This document shows, piece after piece, positions 10,399 through 22,127 of a DNA stretch of 64,000 bases. Origin of the DNA: Nitzschia sp. DOCU1 (lineage: Eukaryota > Bacillariophyta > Bacillariophyceae > Bacillariales > Bacillariaceae). Below the pieces are notes generated by a model. It was not told the origin of the DNA. It did not search any database and worked only from the letters and a program-made list of their open reading frames with translations. A program made the position numbers and the translations under genes. Numbering within the stretch: the stretch's first letter is position 1; the number at the start of each line of letters is the position of its first letter. The DNA is taken from the NCBI GenBank assembly GCA_951394045.1, contig OX595998.1, positions 744,001-808,000 of the forward strand. Direction: 5' to 3'.

Positions 10399-13145
10399 TC
10401 AGAAGCAGCAAGCACGTTCCTCGCAACACGAACACGACACATTCGCGGATGTACAATCGGCACATGCATCAACAATATTCGGGCTTGCGTTGCACACTCC
10501 TTCCAGTGATCCACTCAGCTGGATGTTATTGTCAAATTTGAGTTGATTCGCTTGAGACCAAGTGCTCAAGTCCGGAATGGGACCAGACAACAAGTTGGCG
10601 TCTATTGTTGGGGCAGATTGTGAGAACAGGAGGGTCGTAATGGAAGATGGCAGTGACATCCCAACGCTACAAGCAATTTCAAGGCTGACGCGCAGTACGT
10701 ACCGAGAAAAACGGAGTTCAAGTTACTGAGCTGAGCAAATTCCGTCGGAATGGTCCCAGTAAGGCTATTGCCGCCTGGACGAGGAACAAGAAACCGAAGG
10801 ATGAGAATCATTGAAGGATGAATGGATTCATTCATTTCATTCCTGGCACAACTAACGAGTGCTAGCTAGCTGCTGACCGGTATCTGTCGCACTTACTGAG
10901 ATGAAGGCTCGTCAGCTCAACGAGCGTTCCCAACTCCGAGGGAATACCCCCTGTAAGACCGTTGTAGTCTGTGTGTCGGCGCCATGATGTTGAAGCACGA
11001 AACCAAAAAGGGAGGGATGAGAGACTCGCTCACAAGTTCAACTGCCAGGACGGCCACGGCGGCGCACGCACCACTTGACAAAGACTTCAACTGAGTCAAA
11101 TGTCCAATTTCTGTGGGAATTGTGGATCCGACGAAACTATTGCTTCCAATCTCCAAAACTGATAGGCTCGAAAATATTCCGATTTCTGTTGAGATTCCTC
11201 CTGAAAAGCCATTGTTATCTTTTGAGTCAAGAGAGAAGACGAGATGAGGTTTATTTTGGGTAGTAGTGCATTCCGGCATCCACAGATCATATAACTTACC
11301 CAGACGAAGTTCTACTAGAGTTTGGTTCAGCGAGTAGAGTTCCGTTGGGATCATGACCCCTGTAAGTTGATTCGAATTGATGGAGAAAACTTGGAGACTA
11401 GGCGTCGCCGTGCTCGTAAAGACGGCAGGAATGCTTCCATGGAGCATGTTGGAACTGAGATCCAAAATTTGGAGCCCTGAGCAATTCGCCAGCTGGTCCG
11501 GTATAGAGCCTTGCAATTGATTGTTCGACAATTCAATTCGCTGCAAGGATGCAAGGAGACCCAGCTCGGTAGGAATGATGCCTCCAAGTCCGTTCTCCGC
11601 CAAGTACAGTTTGCGAAGATTGTTGAGGCGACCAAGCTCGGAGGGAATGGAAGTTCCTTGAAAGTCGTTTCCTGCCAATGCAAGTAATTCCAGCGAATCC
11701 AAGTGACCGATTTCAGACGGAATAGAACCCTGGAAACCAAGACCTTGAAGGTCAATCCTTAATCCCATTTCGCTGGGACACGAAATGCCTTGAGGAGCAG
11801 GGTCGTTCCCATTGTTCCAGTCGCATATGGGGAGCTCCGATAGCCAAGGACCGATGCTATTCGTGTCGAGAGATGCGTAATCAATCCCGAGCGAAAAGAA
11901 AAGGACAGCTGCCACGTACCGATCTTGTATTGATCTCGTCAGAGCGGCATCCTCAGGATCAAGTTCGTTGGGATCTTCGTTTGCTATCCATCGAATAGCC
12001 CTGTATTGTGGCGTGCCTTGGGATTCTATGTCGAGTCGGCTCGAAACATTATTTGTGGCCACGAGGTCAATGAAGATGCGCGTCCTTGACAAGCTAGTCG
12101 GAGAAGCGGTGGTAGGACTTGCCGTTGGAAGCTTTGTGGGACTTGGAGAAAACGAGGGTGGCGAAGTAACTTTTACCACCTGTTGAGGCGTCTGCTCTGG
12201 TGGAGAGCCTTCGGCCGGAGTTAGGGCCATGACAACACCGACAGCAATGGCGGCAGAAAGAAGGACCACGCCCCCAGCAAAACATATTAGTCGACGGGCT
12301 GTACACGAGGAGATGACTTCTCGTTCGTCGGTAACTTTCCCCCCACCTCCGAAACGTGAAACAACAGCAAGCATTGCATCTCCTTCACGACTTATAGTGG
12401 TGTAGCCTGTAGAATCGATTGCTGTCGTTATCTCCGAGTCATCAGTCATGGTTATTCCTTGGACCGTCGAAGTAAAACTATGTTGACTAGAGTTCAAGTA
12501 GTCGTCGGTTCGCCGTACACGAGCTTTTGGGTTCTGGCCGGGAAGCACTTGAAAAGCCCCTGGTTGAATCTCTTCCTTGGGAAACTCGTCTTCTTCGTCG
12601 CCATTCAAAGTCTGCACAGATGATTCCCGGAGTGCAGAGAGCAGAGTCCTCGCTCTTCGCGCGGTCATTATTGTACCTGGCGAAGAAGCTGACGAGGATG
12701 CTGCTGTTCTGCTTTGGATAGTCGTGGTAGTTTTTTGGTCCTCTGTCGTCGTATTATCTTCATCATAATCACTTTTTGTGGCATTACCAACAATCTTGGC
12801 AAACTTTACCGTGTTCTTCTCCTTGTTTTCTTGACATCTTCCAACAACGCCAACCACACGAGGGCCTGCTGCTGCCTTAGCATAAGTATATTTACTGGGA
12901 TTGGAAGAAGTGGTGGGACCTCCTTTTCTCGTTGATTTCTCATCATTCAATGATTGTAGTACATTGGTGTTTAACAACACACGACCTCCGCTTTTCTCGA
13001 ATGGCGGGGATATTGGAGTGGCCGTGAGGGGCATCTGAAGATGACGAGAGTTCGGAAGAGAAGGTGGACGCAAGGAAGAGTCGCAGTCGGCCTCTGGTTG
13101 TCGACCGATTGGTCGTCTTCTGCTGCTTAGGGCGCTGTTCTTCAT
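10399..13145 (-). CDS. single-pass membrane LRR protein, five exons
   Basis: Exons on the minus strand: 13145-11300, 11218-11075, 10968-10897, 10774-10703 and 10601-10399, joined by GT-AG introns of 81, 106, 122 and 101 bp. They give 778 aa. The N-terminal 285 residues are soluble, Ser/Thr-rich and probably cytoplasmic. A TM segment lies at about 286-308, followed by a P/S/T stalk (about 325-352). Then come plant-type LRRs of 24 residues (IP.ELG.L..L..L.L..N.L.G) and a C-terminal Cys-rich cap with CADCT and CSCC. Exons 2-4 are 144, 72 and 72 nt, whole multiples of one LRR. The fold suggests an extracellular recognition protein, but no kinase is present. The first intron has no in-frame stop, so unspliced mRNA reads through it. 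Confidence 0.82.
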
Positions 13146-14865
13146 AATTGCGGTAGGGTGCGATTCTCGTTTGGGACGAGAACAAGGTACTACTGCAGAA
13201 AAGAAGGATGGAGGCAGTATTCAGCAACGACTCGACTCGTTTCGTTGCTTTGGGATGGCAAATGTGTCGCCAAAAATGATCCCATGAATGAGAAGGTTGC
13301 GGCGCGCTCATCTTTCTTGCGTCGTCCCGCCGTCGGATGACCTGGTCGGCACCTCCACGCACTTGAGGTTCTCCTCGTCGTCCTACCACCCCTTTGCACG
13401 AGTGACATTTAATAGTTGGTCGCGTCATCTATTTCGTGGACCCTTTTCGGCTGTTTTGAGTATTTTTATTGGAAGGATAGTCGTGGTGCGGAGCGTCCCC
13501 TCATCATCGCATCCAATAAAGCAAGGACGCTCCTTTCTAATCGGGGCGCGCGTGTGCGCGCGTGCGTACGTGTTTTGGGCGATGCCCTCCGCAAGTTGAG
13601 CGGTACCTCGAATGCATTTACCTTGGTAATATTGAAGTAGTAATTGAATAATAACTAGCAATCGAATAATAATGCTGCTGCAACCACTATAGCGCGAATC
13701 AAGGGGTTTATACACATAAAGTGGTAGGAGTGCAGCAGCAGTACTCGAGGATTACTAGCAAATGAAAGTTTAAAAGTGAAAGAATGGCTTTTTGTGTTGC
13801 GCCATTGTCGCCGCTTGTCCAATTCGACTTTAGTTGGCGGGTGGAAAATCGCTCGCGGGCGCAACGCGCAAGCTAATGATTGTTCGCGGCGCTAAATCGC
13901 ATTCCTTGATAACGACCGCCAAAGCAATTATTGCCTTCAGAATGTTCGTCGAAATCCTTTTTCCTTTTTCCTTCCGTTTTCTTTATAAAACTTTAGCTAC
14001 CTACGTGGGCGGGGGTAAGCCAAAAAGACACTTGAAGTGCATGCAGACGCAGGCTATTAAACCGTAGCTTTTATAAAACTACTAGCGCGAACCGTCCCTC
14101 CTAACGGTAGATGGTTTCGAAAATTGCCGGATTTTGGTGGGCCTGCTCTCAAGAACCTTTTCTCTCCAATATTTCATCAAAGGATTTCATCTCCATATAA
14201 GTTAATGAGAAGTCAACCGACGATGTGCTCTCCATAGTATTGATGGCGGCGGAATAATTCATTCGCATTAGGACGGAACATTTCCTTCTCCAGCACGAAC
14301 AAATGAGTCGTCTATCATTCGACTAGGAATTCCAGCAGCAGTGGGGGTCTCGGCCGACTACTGCTCGCCAAACGCAAACGCCAACAAGAATCCAGAACCC
14401 TTACTATGGCACCTTTTTGGTCACCGGTATCGAAAAAATGAACAGAACGTACGAAACACACCCCCAGCACCACCAACAGCAAAATCGCTTGTTGGGGGCG
14501 GCGGGAAAAGAAGGCACTCCTCACCAGCATATCACCACAACCGGGCGTGGCACCTTTTTTGTCTTGATTCACCATTGGGAGTATCTTGTTGTTGTTCCTG
14601 TTGTACAAGAACAATTCTTGGTACTAGTAGTAGTGCTGCTAGAAGGGGTCCTCCATCTGCAGCAGGTGCGTATTCCTACACGGCTTCTGTGGTGGTGGCT
14701 GGCACCCGTTGTTGTTTCTTCCTACCTGCCGCTGGTCGCGCTGGTAGTGCTGAGGCTGACGAAGAGGAACAAAAGGACGAGAATTTCAGTACAAGTAACA
14801 TTAACCACTGTGCCGGCTGCTTACTTCTTGCTTCTTCTTCTCCTCGTTGCAGGATTGTTCGAATA
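13146..14865. promoter_or_regulatory. divergent intergenic region between two surface-protein genes
   Basis: The 1.7 kb separates the LRR gene start (13145, minus) from the chosen start of the LNR protein (14866, plus). A frame continuous with the LNR gene stays open back to about 14341, but it has no ATG that gives a better N-terminus and reads as low-complexity. It is most likely 5' UTR. A 27-bp alternating purine-pyrimidine run lies at 13546-13572. No gene is seen. Confidence 0.5.
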
Positions 14866-17800
14866 ATGAAGACGAGGACAACCGGCGGCGCTAAACGAGA
14901 ATATTTCCTCAGTTGGTTCTTGCTCTTGTTGGTTCTTCCCAAGAACATTAGCAGTGCCGCTATCAACACGAACGCTGTTACTAATGATGGTGGTGTTACG
15001 GCAACAGCAAGAACGGGTGAAGAGCAGGAGGATACCCTAGTGAAAGGGAAGCCTGGACGAAACTTCTTCAAGCCGGAGAAAAAGAAGAATGAACAGATGG
15101 TGACAGTCAACCTCGAGATTGGGGGGCTTCATCTACACTGGAACGATGCAGGAATTTCCTGGCGGATTGACCCCAGCGCACTCCCTGGCCACGAAGGGCA
15201 AGAGGGGGGACGAGAAGTGAACAAACATGGCTCTGGGGAATTTCCATCGGAGGCGAACAATGAGAAAGGGAGGAAATTCCCTTGGAGGAAACTTGAGTAT
15301 AATTCGAGAAAAAGGAGCGCTCGTTCTCATGCTCTTGGCATCATAGCAGCAGCAACAGGGGACGATGCGTTCATTCCCAACCGTCCTCCATCACCGCTTG
15401 GTCGAGCTTCGGCGTTTCCGTCATCTGACAGGATCCAGCACCGAATCGTAAACCAAGACGGAACACATGTCGTGTTTAAGTTCAAATTGCCTCCACGGCA
15501 ACAATTTCGGTTGATTCTGGAGACAAGCACCGTGCCGAGAAAACAGGATCTTCGCCGGAACTCGGCTGAGGGCGCGTCGGCAACAGCCACGACGAAGAAT
15601 ATCCTGACTGCGGTTGAGGTGTCGATAAATGACCGTCTTCAAGGAGGAACTGCCGCTGGCTTTGTGTCCGTGACCATGGGCGATGGCATTTCCCTGTTGT
15701 ATGCAGAAGGAGTAGACCTCCTGTCAAGTGGAATGGCCCACACATTCGAGGACATTTCTACGAGCTATTATTTGCAAAACAACGCTTATCGGCATTTGGA
15801 AAACAAGAACAACCAGAATGCCGCGAATAAAAATACGACGGGGGTTGATAAAAATCCATCTCCGATTCAGCCGACGAAACCTCAGACTTCACCCGCCCCA
15901 ACAGTAGCACCTGCTGTTGCTGGCGGGACTCGCCCCCCATCTTTAACGTACGCCCCTTCGCAATCTGGAACCTGCATCTCGCCAACCGTGTCACTTGATG
16001 ATAACGAACTTTATTGGGCGATTCGACTGGCAAGAAGTTCAAATGATACAGGAGAGTCGACCGACGCAGATTTGCGTGTACTGCTCGATCCAGTCCTCAC
16101 TGGTCTTGTGGAAGCGTACAACGCCAATGCGACTTGCGAGCAAGAGGGAGCGTATCGAACGATGACTCAAGCCGAGCTAGTAGAGATTCATCGAGGTGGA
16201 ACCACAAGCTCAGAGGTCGAAGTCATCGTTCGTCTCTCTGGCTCCTGCGTGGGCTGTCTGAGTGTTCCAAGAATTGAGTTATTCAGCAGGCGCCGTGCCC
16301 AGGACCAACCAGCAGCAGTCAACGATACTGCTAGTGGGAATCGACGAGAACTAGCAGACGCACCTCCATGCGTCTGTCCGGGTCCTACTCGCAGCGAGTT
16401 TATTGAAGAGTACAACTCCAGGAATCCAGCAAATGGTCTTGGTCCTCTTTTGAACGTAACCGACCTAGAGCGTCTGGCAAACTGCACAATTGATGGTGCC
16501 GGTGCCGCCGACGAACCTGTTCAAAATCACACTGCTTCAGTTAGAGTGGTTCTATCGCGAGATCCTGATCAAGCTGGCGCAGGTGTTTCTCCTGAAGAGA
16601 AAAAAGCAATCATCGACAACTTTGAAGATAGCTTCCATCGACTGGGCAGCTTCACAGAACGAACGTGCGACCTGGCGCGCCGGAGAATCGTGAGTGTTCT
16701 CCCATATGACACCACAAACACCGTACAACGCTACCGCCGGCTGTTTGACATGCCGGCCCAAACTAGCGACGACGTTGAGCTTTATCTGCAAGTGACCTTT
16801 GAATGTAATGGTTGCGATGGGCAACTATTTGGCCAGGTCGACGTCCGAAACACAACCAGCTGCCTTTGTCCAGTTGGTACCAGGCAGAAGGGCGTAAAAG
16901 ATCAGGGATTGATCGGTCCCTTGACGAAAGCTTTGAGAAATGTCACTCTTGATTCGGGTGGGACTTTGGATATCGAACTCTCCCAAGTGGTGCCGGACAT
17001 GGGCCTTGCAGCTACGACTCAAGTTGCCGATGTGATGCAAGTGAAGGAAGTATCCTGTGGCTCAAACCCCATCTACTTCAATCAGTATGTGAGCGTAGAG
17101 TACGTGCTCAAAGCGAATACCATTGCTTCTATCTCGGAAAATGATACCGCTCTGCTCGAGACCCAGTTTGTCAAGGGGTACAACGGTCTGACTAGACGAT
17201 ACTGTGACCCGTATTTTCGTCAATTGCTTAGAGCCGAAGTTAAAGCCTTCGACTTTTCCAAAGATGGAACTAAGGCTTCCTTTGAGATTCTCCTGACAGG
17301 CCAGTGTGCAGGTGGGTGCAATGCTACGTTTCCCGTCTACGACCCCGAGGCCTTTTACCGCAACAATACGGACAAAACGTTTATTCGAGAACGCAAGCTC
17401 CTTCCTTGGAAGCCCAACAAGCACCAAGGTCTTCGGCGGCTTCAACTCGAAAGCCCGACGTGCTACTGTAGTGTGACTTCCTCGGAAGATCTGGGGCCTA
17501 GTGAGCCCGAAGTCATCCAAAATTATGGAGCACTCGTCGATCGCCTTGAACTGGAGACGATTAGCAAAGTTTCGGAATGTAAATTCCTGACAACTTTCAG
17601 CAGTGGTGTATTGTGGAGCAACATCAGTGGATCTAACTATACGGAGGAAGAGCTGGACCAGATTCGCCAGACTGTCTTGGATACGTACGAAAATCAAACT
17701 CGTGCAATTCTTGAAGGAGATGGGTGCGACCCTCTGTTTCGGCAGGTGACTAATGTATCAGTTGTTACAAATCCAAAGGAAATTGTTTTTTTTGAGAGTA

Positions 17801-20800
17801 CGGGCCAAACAAATCGAAAGCTCTGGGCTCGCATCATCTCTGAACACGAACGAAGAGCTCAGCTTTCCACTCTCGCACCATCCTTGCCTCCATCGATGTC
17901 GCCTACTGTAGACGTGGTTGGGGTCGATCTCGGTCTTGACCTTACCCTTCCGACTTCTGTTCCGTCGTCGCCGGTCTCTTCCGAGAATGCGGTGCTTCTT
18001 GTGGTAACGGGCAGATGCCGAGGATGCACGAGCGACCAGTTCGGTTCTTTGTTTGATCAGACGACGAGGAGCGCCAGCCGTAGTCTGCAAGGGGATGGTG
18101 CAGGTGTAGTAGGCACACCTGTCAAAGAGATATTTGACAGATGCTTTTGCCCTCCGACTTCAGAGAATGTCGCTGTAACGGAAGACGACTTGAAACAGGC
18201 TCTCTCCGACCTTCCCTTTGTTAACAACGGAGTAACACTCGAGGAAGTGGAGCTCGTCGATTGCGGCGATCCCGAAGAAATCACATTCAACACTACCATT
18301 GTCATTGATGCTGATGTTAATGATGTCACGAGTGTTGATGCAGCTTGGATTGGTCAGACCTTCATCGACGAATACAATCGGCTCTCGGGCAGTTATTGTG
18401 ATGAGTTCTTTCGTCATCCTGAGACGGCCACGACTCAGTTCCAGACGCTTCGACAAAGCGATCAGACCGGAATGTTTCGAGTTATCTTCTTCTTGAAAGT
18501 TGAAGGCAGGTGCCGTGGCTGCAAGGACTTGTTCGGCAATCGGCGGGCAAGTGGATCTGGTCGACGACGACGAATGCAAGCCAGTACAGATAGTCGGTGC
18601 TATTGTCGAAAGGACGCAAAGAACGGTGCTGTTGATGAAGAGGAGTTTGAAGCAAACTTCAGAAACATGATCGCTTCGAGACGCCGAAACCTTCAAGACC
18701 AGGGAGCGGCACCAATCATCGAAATCCTTTCGGTTTGGCAGGCGCCAGACGTAACTTTGGGCGACTTGGCTGGTTCGCTCTTACAAAGTCCCAATGGCTA
18801 TTCGCAGTGGAAAAACTGCAAAGTGCCAGACGGGAAGGAACTTAGAATCGGAGTAAGTTGAAATGCGAGTGTGGGCGGACGGGCGGCACGCACTTGGTCG
18901 GACTTGTCGGCGCCCTTGATAGCTGTAGCTTGCTTTGTTGTTTTCCGCGAATCTGAATGCGTCTAACACAGTATGCTAATCTCTTGCTCCTATCGACCAT
19001 GAATCGTAGGATGGATATTGTGACCGTGATATAGTCGAGAATTCAGATCCCCCGGAATACATTTACAATGTAGAAAGCTGTGGCTGGGGTAAGTGGAAAC
19101 CTGCAAGGGGGTGTTCAAGGGTCGTCCTCATTTCCCATCATCGTTCTCACCTGTCTATCCATTGAATCGCCTCGGCCCTACTACTCTAGACGGCGGTGAT
19201 TGTTGCGAATTTACCTGCCAAGATGGGATTTCCTTCAAGTGCGGCGAGGAAAGCGTTTTTGATTGCCGCTCTGAACAAGGCTCAAACTCGGGCTCCCCTC
19301 TTAATGAGGACTTTACCGATACAACGCTATGCCATACAGAAATTGGGGACGGTGAGTACAAAACAATTCCGCTGTTTGCGTCCTCGACTGTTGGAAAGTT
19401 TCTCACTATTTGAATCTAAAAATAAACTGGGGTATGATAGGATGGTGCGATCTGAATTTGAATAATGAAGCCAACAACTTTGACGGGGGCGATTGCTGCC
19501 CCGACACCTGCAACAACACCTGCTTTACATGCGGTAGCGGTGGTTACTTTTGTTACAACCCCATAAGCTCCAACTCCACTTCTCCCCCACCGGAAGGCTG
19601 CAACGCAGAGGAAACATATTGGATAGGTAAGGAAAGCCAAACGAACAGGTAAAATGCGCTGTTTTACCGTTGTTGTTCGCTGACGTGTGTTCCAACTTTT
19701 TTCATCTTTTAGGCGATGGTAAGGTCCTCGATCGAGTTTCTCCCAAAGCAAGCTGAACTCTTATTTCTCACTCTTGTGCTTTTTCGTCGGGCATAACCAG
19801 GATATTGCGACGAAGGCACTGAGCTTAACACAAAAGAATGCAACTGGGATGGCGGAGATTGTTGTCCAGGTAAGAAATGATCGAATATTTTTTTGTACTC
19901 AGCACTATGCCTTTCTCGGCTCAAATGATATTTCGTGTGATGTCATTTCAGAAACGTGCATAAGTACACAACAGTACGAATGTGGAGTTGCTAGCGAATA
20001 CTACTGCAGAAATGAAACGAGTCCATATCGTCTCAAATTCGTCGGAAGAACATACAAAATCACAACGGCATGTGAAGCAGAAATTGAAGCATGGGATGGT
20101 TATGTTGCGGGTAAAGGGATGTTTGAATATCCTGGTATGTAGCTACCACTTTTCCAATCGTTGAAAGTCGACGGTACTATCAAAAGTGCACTCACTTTAA
20201 TTTGGTTTAGGTGATGGATTTTGTGATTATGAAGGACCATTCAACTCCGCTGCTTGTGACTGGGGTAAGTCTACTGCCTCTCTGCTTTTTGGTACAAAAA
20301 GGGTAATAAGTTGACTCAATGACCGTTTGCCTCGCCAAATCCGCCCCTTACTTACCCACTATCAGACGGTGGAGATTGCTGCCCGTCTACCTGTAACTCT
20401 ACAGTTTATCGATGTGGTAGGAATGGTTTCGTTTGCGAGGACCCAGATGTTGGAAAAGGTTTGACGCTGAAAGTTCAACCACCGGTAGCCGGCTGCCCGC
20501 CTGGTGCAGGTGCAGCTAGTGGCTCTCCGGGCGGCTACATCGAGGAGTTATCGGTTAAGGAATACGTAGAGTTCCCATCGTCGCCGTTCTATACAGAATC
20601 CCCCAATGATCCCCCAACTGTGTATATAAGTTTTTGGTACATGATATATTGGTGTCCAGGGAGCAAAACATGGAATTTTGCACTCAACTGGAACGTTTAT
20701 GATATCCAGTACAGCTGCCAGACTAAAGGCATCATCCAGTCGGCGGTAGTTGACAACCCGACTACGCCTTGCGATGCGAATTGGACATGTCCGAATTCGA

Positions 20801-21291
20801 CAAGTCCATTCTTGGTAATTACTTGCGGAACAGAGAGCTCCGCCACAGGATCTTCTGCTGGCGGTGCTGTTTTTATCTCTGAATCGTCGCAATTTCTCGA
20901 AACGATGACGGACCCGTTGAGCAGCACTCTGCCTTCCACAAAACCCACAACAACGCCTAGACCTTCCTCGGAAACCGTTCAGCCTACTATTGAATCAAAC
21001 ACAGAACTAAGCACCCTGCCCTCGTCGCATCCTACCGATGTTCCAACTCCTCTTGCATCCAACGATCCGACACCGGCGCCACAATTATCGACGGCGGAAC
21101 CACAACAAATCGACGTTCCCTCGTCGCATCCTACCGATGTTCCAACTCCTCTTGCATCCAACGATCCGACACCGGCGCCACAATTATCGACGGCGGAAAT
21201 AGCCTCAGAAGAAAACGTGCCCTCATCGCCTCCTACCAATGGGCCAACTCCTCTTTCATCTGACGACCCGACACTGGCGCCACAATTCTAA
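14866..21291 (+). CDS. secreted Cys-rich repeat protein with four LNR domains, nine exons
   Basis: Exons: 14866-18852, 19010-19088, 19190-19351, 19441-19626, 19713-19718, 19801-19869, 19952-20134, 20211-20264 and 20366-21291, with GT-AG junctions throughout; total 1,883 aa. The ATG at 14866 is chosen because it opens a signal peptide (EYFLSWFLLLLVLP then SSA). From about 15960 to 18852 there are five copies of a ~200-residue domain, each with a CxGC or similar core followed by CxCP. The middle exons encode four Lin-12/Notch-like repeats, each IGDG(Y/W/F)CD...WDGGDCCP.TC. In Notch these bind calcium. The tail is P/T/S-rich with a 99-bp tandem repeat. No TM segment is seen at the C-terminus. 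Likely an extracellular or cell-wall protein; the function is unknown. Confidence 0.82.
19713..19718 (+). other. 6-nt micro-exon of the LNR gene
   Basis: The six bases GCGATG are preceded by a pyrimidine-rich acceptor (CATCTTTTAG) and followed by a donor (GTAAGG). Including them restores the IGDG-YCD motif found in the other three LNR units. Skipping them leaves IG-YCD without changing frame. The two flanking introns would be 86 and 82 bp, a normal size for this gene. Transcript data are needed to confirm it. Confidence 0.6.
21019..21291 (+). repeat. 99-bp tandem repeat encoding the P/T-rich tail
   Basis: The first two copies start at 21019 and 21118; the first ~80 bp of each are essentially identical. 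A third, diverged copy runs from 21220 to the stop. Each encodes a unit of the type VPSSHPTDVPTPLASNDPT followed by PAPQLSTAE. Such tails are typical of wall-associated or heavily O-glycosylated stalks. Confidence 0.85.
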
Positions 21292-22127
21292 AGTTTGTGT
21301 CATACATATATACACTTGATTGTCTTTTAAAAAGATTCCCGATTCTTGTCTTCCGCCTTTGTAGTAGTCGCGAAGAGAAGGATTGCCATGATGGCTCGTT
21401 GGGGGATATCATAGTAGGACTGAACCTTCCACGAATCTATCTCTAGTAGTGCTTTAAATATCTGTCGTACCCCACTGTATCCACGAGTGAATCTTTGTGA
21501 ACGCGCGACGACGACGACCAATCAAAGAGTTGATTGGTTCGACTGAAGAATCTTCGAACAAGCGCCGGCCAAGCGTTCTTGGTCCAATTAGTCCTTGCAC
21601 CAAATCCGTACGTCGAGTACGTGCGTCGTACTCCTCGGGCATATCCGACCGAGACCATCGAGAGGTTTCCTTGCAGCGAAAATAAGCCATGGGAAGGATC
21701 GATGACAACATGATACCATTTTGCACGGATCGGACGGCTGACCTTGCTTCCTCCTGTCACTGCCACTACTGGGGATAATGCCAATCTCCAAGACGGCGAT
21801 CCCCAACGACCTCACTCGATCTACCCCGCTCGCTGTAGGCGCGCGTGCCTACTAAATATAGTACTTCTTCTACCACCGACTACGGTAGAAACGGACAGTC
21901 AGTCGTACTATCGCGCCTTGCGCTTTTGGATCACTTTTCTCAGTCGTGCTTCCGGCAAACTCTCACAAAAAATGGAGGCCTCCATCCGTTGCGCACCTCT
22001 CATTCCGACGAGCCCCACAAGACACGTTTTCGGCGACCACTACCATCGACGGTGTAGTTCCAGAAACAACAACGACAACAGCCAGGGATTATTGTCACCT
22101 TGTATCACTATCATCATCATCATCATC
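21292..22127. other. intergenic and probable 5' UTR of CC2
   Basis: The CC2 frame remains open upstream to about 21744, but its residues there are not coiled coil and include a run of Ile from an ATC microsatellite at 22110-22129. It is probably untranslated leader. No other gene is seen. Confidence 0.45.

Noticed and set aside
14341..14865. Upstream extension of the LNR protein frame
   Set aside because: Begins without ATG, reads as Ser/Ala/Gly/Cys-rich low complexity, and would bury the clear signal peptide at 14866.
21744..22127. Upstream extension of CC2
   Set aside because: Not coiled coil, contains an Ile run from an ATC microsatellite; the ATG cluster at 22128 is a better start.
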